Shown here: in pieces, positions 36,946 to 45,599 of the stretch
How the letters are laid out: each line of letters begins with the position of its first letter
Numbering within the stretch: the stretch's first letter is position 1
Assembly: GCA_005656395.1 (NCBI GenBank)
Contig: SRSI01000069.1
Location: forward strand, 1 to 64,000
Direction: 5' to 3'
DNA from: Strongyloides papillosus
Lineage: Eukaryota; Nematoda; Chromadorea; Rhabditida; Strongyloididae
Length of the DNA: 64,000 nucleotides
Made by a program: the position numbers and the translations under genes
The notes under the pieces: generated by a model
What the model saw: only the letters and a program-made list of their open reading frames with translations
Database searches by the model: none
What the model was told of the DNA's origin: nothing

Positions 36946-37294
36946 TTAGTGATGTTTCTCTTCATGGTGAGCATCATGGTGGGCATCATGGTGTTCATCG
37001 TGGTGTTCCTTGTCATGGTGTTTGTCATGATGTTTATCGTGGTGTTTGTCGTGGTGCTTCTCATGGTGTTCATGGTGTTCCTTATCATGATGCTCCTTGT
37101 GGTGGTGTTTGTCGTGGTGTTTCTCATGGTGTTCATCATGGTGTTCACCGTGAGCATGGGCATCATGAGCATGAGCATCATGGGCGTGCTCATCATGGTG
37201 AGCATCAGCGTGTTGGTGTTTGTCTCCGTGTTCGTTAGTCAAATCTATAGATAAAATTAAAACATGATAATTGGAGATATAGTTACTTACGCAT
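36946..37294 (-). CDS. Histidine-rich low-complexity protein
   Basis: Exon 1 contributes only ATGC (37294-37291); a 46 bp GT-AG intron follows, and exon 2 runs 37244-36946. The 100-residue product starts MHLTNEHGDKHQHADAHHDE. About 47 of 100 residues are His by my count, and the rest are mostly Asp, Glu, Lys and Ala. The second half is built of HHDK, HHDE and HHEK units, four HHDK units being consecutive. There is no signal peptide or membrane segment, so it should be cytosolic unless a different first exon is used. Such a composition suggests metal (zinc, copper, nickel) or heme binding, but no family is recognised. Three other long frames over the same DNA are shadows of the repeat. A TATTTAAAG box about 75 bp upstream of the ATG could be its promoter. 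Confidence 0.7.
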
Positions 37295-37990
37295 TATTAA
37301 TTAGGAAGTTGTTGTTTTAATTGAAAACTCAAACTATGATATTTTCAAGATTTATTTTTCTTTAAATACCCGATGGAAATTAATAAAATTTTGATAAAAT
37401 TTAGATAAGAAATAGATCTTTGAAAAAAGAAACATTCCAAGGATGGCAATAAAATACAAAAATATTATTTAACATTGCTAATTACATTGTAATCATGTTG
37501 ATAAAATAATTTTTGTTCCTTATATGCTAGGAAACGTACATTTTTTATTATCAATCCTACTACTAATGCTTATTAAACTCTTTAACTTTACAAGAATGCA
37601 ATTATGATTTTAATTAAAAGGTTTAAGATAAAGTTAAAAATAGTTCTTTTGATGCTTGTTTTAATAACAACCGTTAGATAAACATTAATTTTTGGTCACA
37701 TGTTAATAGTAATGCAATATTTATCATAGGACTTTTTTGATAAAAGACATTTAATATATTTAATTTATTTCAAATCTAGTTTATTTTAAGTATGAAATGT
37801 CATTGAAAAAGTAATAAATTCAAAAATAAGTAAGAATTAAAATTATATTAGTATTAGAATTCATTTTTTCATAATTTCCATTATATTTTCTGTTCTTTTG
37901 CAAGACATTCATACAATTTTCTACTCCGTATTCGGTAGGAAATAAAAACCATTATTTCAGTAGAATAACCATTAAAATAGAGCCTTAAAA
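37295..37990. other. Intergenic, no gene seen
   Basis: AT-rich gap holding the histidine-rich gene's promoter and the 3' UTR of the first cluster gene, including the cluster-type tail sequence near 37945-37985. Confidence 0.5.
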
Positions 37991-38470
37991 TTAATCCCAT
38001 TTCATCCCCTCATACCATCTATCTTTAGGAGGTTTCCGAGGTCCTTGTGGAAATGGCCATAGCGGTCCTTCTGGAAAAAAGTTCCGAGATGCTTGTTGTA
38101 TAGGAACCTGTGACTCAACCATATTTTCTTCCTCACTTTTTGAATTGCTAAAATCCTGACTGATAAATGGCAATAGATTATCATCTATTTGAGAAGATAA
38201 TAATTCCATCATTTTAAGATTTTGACGGATTCTTTCTTCTACAAAAGGTTTGTTTTTAATGTATTTTTCATTGTCTCCTAACTCGAGAGGAAGATCAATG
38301 AATTTCACTGTATTGATGATCATTTTCACAATCTCTCTTGTTGCAGGATCTTTTACTTCAAGAAGCGCTTCATCCAATTTATTAATTTTGTCCGCAATTA
38401 CGTCCTTAGTTGAGTAAGAAAAATTGCAAAAGTTGAACAAAAGAAGCAGTGAAATCAACAGCTTGACCAT
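37991..38470 (-). CDS. Cluster secreted protein A1
   Basis: Intronless, 159 residues, from ATG 38470. It has a clear signal peptide (MVKLLISLLLLFNFCNFSYS). The group A core follows: TKDVIADKINKLDEALLEVK, TREIVKMIINTVKFIDLPLE, and LGDNEKY before KPFVEERIRQN at residues 74-84, then LLPFISQDF. The C-terminal 50 residues are different in kind: Gln/Pro-rich with GPLWPFPQGPRKPPKDRW, ending in MKWD. No conserved cysteines remain in the mature protein. I do not recognise the family; the core looks alpha-helical. Among the copies it is closest to pseudogene A3 (43162-43632). It forms a duplicated block with B1 and the dead C copy upstream. The 5' flank has an AT-rich TATA-like segment about 55 bp before the ATG. 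Confidence 0.75.
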   Translation of the reverse strand: MVKLLISLLLLFNFCNFSYSTKDVIADKINKLDEALLEVKDPATREIVKMIINTVKFIDLPLELGDNEKYIKNKPFVEERIRQNLKMMELLSSQIDDNLLPFISQDFSNSKSEEENMVESQVPIQQASRNFFPEGPLWPFPQGPRKPPKDRWYEGMKWD

Positions 38471-38665
38471 GATGCTTCAAATTGAAATTCCCATTAAAAA
38501 AGAACTGATTTAATAGAATTTTTTATTGTAAAAATTATCTTAAAAATTCGTTTTATGTAAAATTTTTAATATGTATATTAAATATCAATGAGAAATGCAA
38601 AAAAAATAAAATTTAATAAGGAACTAAAATTTTTTATAATTTAAATTTATTTTTTAGTGTATTTT

Positions 38666-39199
38666 TTACCAAAGTTTCATGCGTTGTATTATCATAGGAT
38701 CGTAGGGAGAAGGTGGAGAAGACATAGGGGAACTATGTTTTCTATTGTCAGTATATTTTATTTGTTTTTTGATTGGTCCATTTTTGTTAACTGGATAAAT
38801 GATATCACCAGCACCATTATTCCATCCACTCTGTGCAGCAACATTTGGAGATCTCTTTGGTCTTTTTGATTTATCAAAATCTTGAGTAAGGTATGGCAAT
38901 AATTTTTCTTCTATCTGGGAAACCAATGCTCTTACATCTCTTAAATTTTTCTTTATTCCAAGTTCTACAAAAGGCTTCATCAGAACATATTGTTTATAGT
39001 TTCTCATCTCCATATTAGGATTAACGTCCTTAAACTTATTTTTTAATATTTGAATTTTTTTCATTCTATCAAGTTTCGTTTCCATTTCATTTAAAAGTTC
39101 ATCACGTATGATTTCGGCTACAGAATCGGGTGAAGTTTTAAGTGAATAAGAAAAATTGATAAAGCCAATTAAGCAAAGGAAAGAAATAAAAAATTTCAT
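38666..39199 (-). CDS. Cluster secreted protein B1 with RPKR processing motif
   Basis: Intronless, 177 residues from ATG 39199. The open frame extends upstream to 39250, but that codon is TTG and the extra stretch overlaps the TATA box, so it is not coding. Signal peptide MKFFISFLCLIGFINFSYS. A helical propeptide-like region follows (DSVAEIIRDELLNEMETK), then MKPFVELGIKKNL and LVSQIEEKLLPYLTQDFDKS, homologous to the group A core. RPKR at residues 113-116 is a furin-type site, followed by SPNVAAQSGWNNGAGDII, a variant of the W-N-G-D-I module, and a Ser/Pro-rich tail. Expected layout is signal peptide, pro-region and released C-terminal product of about 60 residues. Function unknown. Confidence 0.75.
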   Translation of the reverse strand: MKFFISFLCLIGFINFSYSLKTSPDSVAEIIRDELLNEMETKLDRMKKIQILKNKFKDVNPNMEMRNYKQYVLMKPFVELGIKKNLRDVRALVSQIEEKLLPYLTQDFDKSKRPKRSPNVAAQSGWNNGAGDIIYPVNKNGPIKKQIKYTDNRKHSSPMSSPPSPYDPMIIQRMKLW

Positions 39200-39236
39200 T
39201 TCGTTATTTTCAATATGATATTCAATACTAAAAAGA

Positions 39237-39282
39237 CCTTTTATATACAATTTGTTTTACATTATACATGATAATTTATCAT
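39237..39282 (-). promoter_or_regulatory. B1 promoter: TATA box plus palindromic GATA site
   Basis: TATATAAAAGG (39247-39237) lies about 40 bp before the ATG. Upstream of it at 39268-39282 is ATGATAATTTATCAT, two facing TGATAA sites sharing one central base. TGATAA is the preferred site of nematode intestinal GATA factors (ELT-2 type). The arrangement recurs at B2 and B3 and in part at B4. Confidence 0.6.
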
Positions 39283-40149
39283 AAAAATAATCTTAAGAAA
39301 TAATATTATTTAGATGAAACAAACTTATTAATGTATAACATAAAACAAAAAAGTTTATTATAAAGTCTGTTTGATGTTTTTGTTGTTTGATAATAAAATA
39401 TTAGCATTTTTATTTGAAAAATTATCATTTTCAAATGGTCAATCACTAAAAATTTCCTAAGATATTCTTCTGATCCAACATAAACAATTTATATACTAAA
39501 TAAAATTTATTGTTATTTATTAAAAATAATAATTTAAATTAGAATTTCAAAGTAGTTTCTAAAAATATTTTGTAATCAATCAAAAATGCAAAGGTTTATT
39601 TATTTTAGAATTTTCCATATTTGAATCTTACAATTTTTTAATTTTCATTCTAAAATTAATCCTACATCGTTTTACAAGCTATTAATGTTTGAGCTTTAAA
39701 AATATTGCCAGTGGAGAGAGAAATATATTATATGAAAAATTTACAATTGAAAGTGTCATAACATCTTTTACATAACTTAACTTTCTTTAAACTGGAACCA
39801 CGATATTTCATCTTCATTATTATGTTAGAAAAAAATACACAATTTTAAAATTTTTATTTATTAATTATAAAATGAACTATGTTGAAGGAAATGATGTTTT
39901 ATTATAAATTATTTACAGACCGAAAGTGCAAAACAGATCTCGGTGATAAACCAATACTTTTTCAAGAAAATAAATAAGAATAAGATTTACTTAAATCATG
40001 AAGTCCTTCATAGGATACTTCGTAATTCTTTCTTTTTAAAGTCTTCTACATACTCATAGAAGATAATATGATTTGTTGTGTGTTTTGTGTTTCATTGTTC
40101 TTCATTCCTAAGTTTAAATAGTTGTTATTTGATTTTTTTGTCATAACTC
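39283..40149. other. Intergenic, homologous to 51735-52590
   Basis: No gene. The sequence is a diverged copy of the stretch upstream of B2, for example GAAACAAACTTATTAATGTA and the later TTTATTTATTAATTA segments, showing that the A-B-C block was duplicated with its spacers. Confidence 0.55.
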
Positions 40150-40726
40150 TGTATATTTTCAAATGATTTCAAAGGATACTCTTTCTTTAAATTATTTTTT
40201 CAGTATCAATATTTGTAAATGTTTTTCTCGTTATATCTAAAATTTCATCTATACGGATATTATATTCATCCCATACTTTCCCATTATTTATCATTCGATT
40301 CCCGTTCTTTACCCCATTCTATTTCATAATTATTCAATTTTTGTCTTTCATTTTCATCCAATTTTAGTTTTATATATTGCTCCATTTTTCCATTCATTTT
40401 AAACAGCCAAAATCCTTGGGGCGAGTGATATCATTTTACCATTATTTTGAGGAAACAATTTATTTCCATTTTTGAATTTTTCTTTATTTTTTCTCTTACA
40501 AAAAGTTTCTATAATCAAACTTTTTCTGGTCGTCTAATAAAGAGAATGATCAAGCACTTCAATTACGCTGAAATTCGTTTCTTCATTTTCTTTTGCTTCA
40601 GGATTTTTTACTTCCACAGTCTTGTTATCTAAATTATTAACTATAGAATCTAGAATTGAGTTCTTAATTGAATAGGGAAAATTGATAAAGTTAAATAAAG
40701 GAAACAGAAAATACGATATTATTCAT
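40150..40726 (-). pseudogene. Dead copy of cluster gene C
   Basis: Homologous to C1 (52594-53310). From an ATG at 40726 the main frame hits a TAA after 11 codons. One frame over, the C pattern reads LFNFINFPYSIKNSILDSI, NNLDNKTVEVKNPEAKENEE, EVLDHSLY, then a stop, then FKNGNKLFPQNNGKM and another stop. So there is a frameshift in the signal peptide and several later stops. It sits upstream of B1, exactly where C1 sits relative to B2. Confidence 0.75.
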
Positions 40727-40789
40727 GATATATTTCAATATGAAATCCACATTAAGAAAAAACTGTTTTAAACACAAATTTTTATTATA

Positions 40790-41600
40790 AAAATTATGTT
40801 ATAAAATTGTTAAATGTAAATTTATGACGTCTTAATAAACAAAATGGGAAAATTTAATTTATTTCGGCCATAATTCTCTTTAAACTGAACCGATTCTTAT
40901 GAATAAGTACCAAAAAAATGTGTTTTTTTTCCAAACTAAAAGGGACTTAATCGGTTTCAAATACTTTTTGCCAGGGTTGGCAAAATTCTTCGAAAAAACC
41001 CTTTTCAAGTATAATTTTTTTCAGAGAACAACATCTTTCAAAATTAATAAAATAATTTGAATTTTATGTAATTTAAATGATAGAATTTTTGAATAATCTT
41101 AAAACACAATAATATCGAGATTGATCAGTAATTTGTCAATTTATGAGCCAAAAGGATTGTTACCTCTTTTTTAATAAAAATGTTATTATATTATGTGCTG
41201 TAAATTAAACAAGCAATAAAAAGGAAATAGCTTTCAACTGTTTATTAAAATTTTATTATGAATAAAGATAGTTTAAAGAAATACGCACAGCGCTTCAGGC
41301 GTAACTTCCCAAGGATGGGTCTGATACTGGTTATATTAAATTATATTAATAAATATTTTTTTCAATGGTATAATAAACTGTAAAACACAATACAACATTT
41401 ATTCTAGATCTAATTAATTTATGTATGAATTGTTATTGAGAAAGAAAAAAAAATAGAAAAATCAATGAGAATTTAAATTTTAATATTATTAGAATTCTTT
41501 TTTTTATAATGTTCAGTAAATTTTATTTCTTTTACAAGTCATTCATACAATTTTCTACTTTATATCTGATATACAATAAAAACGATTACTTCAGTAGTAT
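40790..41600. repeat. Cluster intergenic repeat R1
   Basis: Nearly identical to 42330-43145 (R2) and very similar to 49555-50370 (R3). It includes GACGTCTTAATAAACAAAAT, ACTTAATCGGTTTCAAATAC, TTTTTGCCAGG, and the G/C-richer motif CACAGCGCTTCAGGCGTAAC near 41286-41305. It represents the spacer of tandemly duplicated A genes. Confidence 0.85.
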
Positions 41601-41663
41601 AATCGTTAAAATGGAGCATTAAAACTAATCCCAAACAACACTATCATCCTTAGATAGAATATT

Positions 41664-42263
41664 TTAGCTGCTTTTGCTTGCATTTAGCTTAGCTTGTGTA
41701 GCTTTTAATCTTTCCTCTTCTATTCTTAGCTGTTCCATCAATTCTTTATATCTTTTTGGTTCATTTGCTGTCCATTCTTCGACCCTTTTATCAATTTCAT
41801 CATGCCTTTGTTTGATACGCTCTCTTAATTCAGTCATATTTATGATTTTAACTCTATACGAAGTCGCTTTTAAGGATCCCGTTGGCTCATCTTCATTATT
41901 GTTAACTTTCTTTGGATATGCTTCAGGTTCTGTAACTTTAAAAACCTGATTAATAAATCGTAGTAAATTTTCATTTATTTGAGTAGATAAAAGTCCTATC
42001 ACTTCAAAATTTTGACGTATCCTTTCTTCTACAAAAGGTTTGTCTTCAACATACATATCGAAGTCTCCTAACTCGAGTGGAAAGTCAATTAATTTCATTG
42101 TATTAAAGATCTTTTTTACAATCTCCCTATTTACGCCATCTTTTATTTCAAGAAGCACTTCATCCAATTTTGTATTAATTGTATCCTTAATAGCGTCCTT
42201 AGTTAAATCGGAGAAGTTGATAATGTTGAACAGAAGAATAATTGAAATTAAAAGCTTGAACAT
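41664..42263 (-). CDS. Cluster secreted protein A2
   Basis: Intronless, 199 residues from ATG 42263. Signal peptide MFKLLISIILLFNIINFSDL. The group A core follows (TNTKLDEVLLEIKD-like, REIVKKIFNTMKLIDFPLEL, then KPFVEERIRQNFEV and LLRFINQVF). The C-terminal 80 residues are charged and strongly helical (MTELRERIKQRHDEIDKRVE, then MEQLRIEEERLKATQ) and probably form a coiled coil; this tail is shared only loosely with A5. It ends at TAA 41664-41666, but 12 more codons in the same frame spell NILSKDDSVVWD before a TAG at 41625, matching the true C-terminus of relatives. Function unknown. Confidence 0.72.
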   Translation of the reverse strand: MFKLLISIILLFNIINFSDLTKDAIKDTINTKLDEVLLEIKDGVNREIVKKIFNTMKLIDFPLELGDFDMYVEDKPFVEERIRQNFEVIGLLSTQINENLLRFINQVFKVTEPEAYPKKVNNNEDEPTGSLKATSYRVKIINMTELRERIKQRHDEIDKRVEEWTANEPKRYKELMEQLRIEEERLKATQAKLNASKSS

Positions 42264-42329
42264 GATGCTTTCAAATTGAAATACACATCAAAAAAGAACT
42301 GATTAAATAGAATTTTTTATTGAAAAAAT

Positions 42330-43145
42330 TATGTTATAAAATTGTTAAATGTAAATTTATGACGTCTTAATAAACAAAATGGGAAAATTTAATTTATTTC
42401 GGCCATAATTCTCTTTAAACTGAACCGATTCTTATGAATAAGTACCAAAAAAATGTGTTTTTTTTCAAACTAAAAGGGACTTAATCGGTTTCAAATACTT
42501 TTTGCCAGGATTGGCAAAATTCTTCAAAAAAAACCCTTTTCAAGTATAATTTTTTTCAGAGAACAACATCTTTCAAAATTAATAAAATAATTTGAATTTT
42601 ATGTAATTTAAATGATATAATTTCTGAATAATCTGAAAACACAATAATATCTAAATTTATCAATAATTTGTCAATTTATAAGCCAAAAGAATGGTTACTT
42701 CCTTTTTTAATAAAAATGTTATTATGTAATGTGCTGTAAATCAAACAAGCAATAAAGAGGAAATGGCTTTCAACTGTTTATTAAAATTTTATTATGAATA
42801 AAGATAATTTAAAGAAATACGCACAGCGCTTCAGGCGTAACTTCCCAGGGATGGGTCTGATACTGGTTATATTAAATTAAATTAATAAATATTTTTTTCA
42901 ATGGTATAATAAACTGTAAAACACAATACAACATTTATTCTATTTCTAATTTTTCTTTTGTATAATTATTATTGAGAAAGAAAAAAAAAATAGAAAAATT
43001 AATGAGAATTTAAATTTTAATATTATTAGAATTCTTTTTTTATAATTTTCAGTATATTTTATTTTCTTTTACAAATCATTCATACAATTTTCTACTTTAC
43101 ACCATGTAGAAAATAAAAACGATTACTTTAGTAGTATAATCGTTA
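42330..43145. repeat. Cluster intergenic repeat R2
   Basis: Near-identical to R1 (40790-41600), with a few substitutions and indels. The motif CACAGCGCTTCAGGCGTAAC is at about 42823-42842. It lies between A2 and pseudogene A3. No gene is seen in it. Confidence 0.85.
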
Positions 43146-43161
43146 AAACGGAGCATTAAAA

Positions 43162-43632
43162 CTAATCCCGAACAATCCAATCATCTTTAGTATCTTTCCA
43201 AGGTCCTTGCAGAAATGGCCATGGTTGTCCTTATGGAAAAAAGTTCCGAGATGCTTGTTGTGTAGGAGCCTGTGACTCAACCACATTTTCTTCCTCACTT
43301 TTTGTATTGCTAAAATCCTGACTAATAAATATCAATAAATTATTATTTATTCGAGAAGGTAATAATTCTATCATTTTATGATTTTGACGAATTCTTTCTT
43401 ATACAAAAGGTTTGTTTACAACGTACTTTTCGTTGTCTCCTAACTCGAGAGGAAGATCAATGAATTTCACTGTATTGATGATCATTTTCACAATCTCTCT
43501 TGTTACAGGATCTTTTACTTCAAGAAGTGCTTCATCCAATCTATTAATTTTGTCCACAATTACGTCCTTAGTTGAGTAGGAAAAATTGAAAACGTTAAAC
43601 AAAAGAAGCAGTGAAATCAACAGCTTGACTAT
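43162..43632 (-). pseudogene. Cluster secreted protein A3, pseudogene
   Basis: Closest to A1 over its full length. The start codon is ATA instead of ATG (43632-43630). The frame then reads the A1-type signal peptide and core until a TAA directly after NKPFV, where relatives have EERIRQN. It continues in frame (ERIRQNHKMIELLP, FISQDFSNTKSEEENVVESQ) to a second TAA after RNFFP, then WPFLQGPWKDTKDDWIVRD and TAG at 43162-43164. A start loss plus two stops in an otherwise well-kept frame indicate recent death. Confidence 0.85.
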
Positions 43633-44065
43633 GATGCTTCAAATTGAAATTCACGTTAAAAAAACTGATTTAATAAAATTTTTTAATAAAACATATCTTG
43701 TAAAATTGGTTAATGTAAATTTTCAATGTTTTTAATAAAAAAAAAGAAAATAAATCTTGTTTCAGGTATATCTTTTTTCAAGCTTAACTGATTCATATGA
43801 ATAAATGGGCAAAAGTGTGTTTTCTTACTGACTAGAGAGGATAAATGGGTTTAAAATATTTCTTGCCAGTATTAGTCAAATTCTCTTGGAAAAACCCTAT
43901 TTTGATGCCTTTTTTAGTATACTTTCGTTCAGAGAATGACATCTTCTAATGTTAATAAAATAATTTGAAATAAAAAATGTATTTTTTTAAAATAAAGTGG
44001 AATAGCCCATGTTAACATGATGAATTAAAAATAGTCAAAGAAAACTGTATTTTTTTAAAAGAAGT
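43633..44065. other. Intergenic, no gene seen
   Basis: Holds the old A3 5' flank (on the minus strand) and the left edge of the PDZ-like pseudogene. Confidence 0.4.
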
Positions 44066-44915
44066 TCGCTTATCAACTTATTGTTCTATCCCGATGAAAT
44101 TGTCCATTTCAATGGAAAAAACGTAGATGTTGATTATGAGGAGTGTGTTTTATCTTTGGAGCCTTGTCAACGACTAGATTTAGTAATACGAAAGAGAGGG
44201 CGTTCAATGGCTGTACCATACATAAGGCAAACAAATATCAATTTAGATATGGAATATAGTTACTATTATTTTGTTGTTAATGTTCCAAGAATGTAAAATC
44301 TTCCAATAGGGATGGAATTTCATAATACACAAGAAGATGGAGTTATTATACACAATGTTATTAGGGATACAATACCCTACTACTTATTTTCTCAAGGTGA
44401 TTATATATTTGTTATCAATGGTGTTCCTAAAAATAGTGCACAAGAAGTTTTACAAATGATACTTGAAGATCAAGCCACATTTCCCAAATTTTCATGCTTT
44501 ATAAAAAGAGCTTGTCTCAGACTAACACAAATTAAAGTCGTCAGAACTTTATTTGAATCACCTACGTTTCCATTGGGAGATTATATAATTAATATTATAA
44601 AATCAGATGAAAAGAAAATATTATCAAATGATAGTAGTAAACAAAGAAGTTCGGACAGTTTTTAAATTTGTTGTTTCTATACAAGATTTAAGATTTCAAA
44701 CAGGTAAAAAAAGAAGTAAAAGTCCTAGTAATTTATCTAAGAGAAATAAGTTATCTAAATACTGTTGTATCTCTTTACGTATTAATAGATCAAAAATTTT
44801 AAATAATAATGTTACAAATATTGATGTTCCAAAGATAAAGGAAATCGGAAGTGATATAGATAATATTATCTTCACAAATCCAGTACCACAGAAAACAACT
44901 CCATTTGAAGAATAA
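44066..44915 (+). pseudogene. PDZ-domain protein pseudogene
   Basis: A frame beginning without a clear start reads LLFYPDEIVHFNGKNVDVDY followed by EECVLSLEP, the typical second half of a PDZ domain (GDEIV.iNG type). It ends at TAA 44294-44296 after VVNVPRM. The same frame continues NLPIGMEFHNTQEDGVIIHN, then SQGDYIFVINGVPKNSAQEV, a second PDZ-like domain with GDYIFVINGV. After about 44600 the coding potential moves to another frame (EVRTVFKFVVSIQDLRF, later KRSKSPSNLSKRNKLSKY). An in-frame stop, a frameshift and no proper start argue for a pseudogene, though an undetected intron could explain one break. Confidence 0.55.
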
Positions 44916-45599
44916 ATATTTTAACCTTATGATTACATAAAAAACATATATTAAACAGAGCAAAATTTTAAATTGTAATTTACTCATATAATTTTACAAA
45001 TAAATGCTTAATTAGCATAATTTTTTGTTGATAAAATGTAATTTTTCTAACGTAACAGGAAGTATTAATTTTAACAATTGGCTATTAGTGAAATGGCTAT
45101 AAATCCCATGATTTAGATATAATAGTAAAAAAATTTAACCATATATGCAATAAAAATGTAAAATTTCCATTGTACTTATTTTAATCCTTTAAGAGATGTG
45201 TCATAAAAGAAATTCCCCATCTTATAAAGTATTATTAACTACCTTGTCCAGACATTGATACATCTTCTTACATATTACCTTAGGATTATTATATGCAATT
45301 TTTTTAATACAGTAAATATTCTAGCTAAGACTAATAGTTATTTCTACAAAAATGTAGCAATTGGTATAGAATTTATGATGACATTATCTTCATATATAAA
45401 TATCTAAAAAAAATCAGTCCAAATCATTGTTGTTTTTCACAGATGATGTTAATTATTTGGTATTAGTTAAATTGTAATATAAAATGTAAATTATAATGCG
45501 CGCGAAAGTATTGAATTTTTTTTTGTTTTATTTAATCATAGTATTTTTTTATGTTTTAACAAATTATTTCTTGTTTATAGTTGTAAATAGAAGAAAGTG
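44916..45599. other. Intergenic, ankyrin gene upstream region
   Basis: AT-rich. GCGCGCGAAAG at about 45499-45509 is an unusual CpG-rich patch. TTGTTTATAG at 45571-45580 is a plausible spliced-leader acceptor 19 bp before the ankyrin gene's ATG. Confidence 0.45.

Noticed and set aside
36936..37254. Long frames on both strands over the histidine-rich gene
   Set aside because: They are shadows of a low-complexity CAT/CAC/GAT repeat; only the minus-strand frame has a start, an intron and a sensible protein.
39200..39250. N-terminal extension MYIKG... in B1 (and likewise B2, B3)
   Set aside because: It starts at TTG, overlaps the TATA box, and would bury the signal peptide. The internal MKF(F/L)ISF ATG is the start.
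41580..41610. Apparent hairpin AACGATTA...TAATCGTT downstream of A-gene stops
   Set aside because: The arms pair at A2 and A3, but at A1 the matching bases are changed in a way that breaks pairing without compensation, and A4 and A5 also lose pairs. It is shared ancestry, not a conserved structure.
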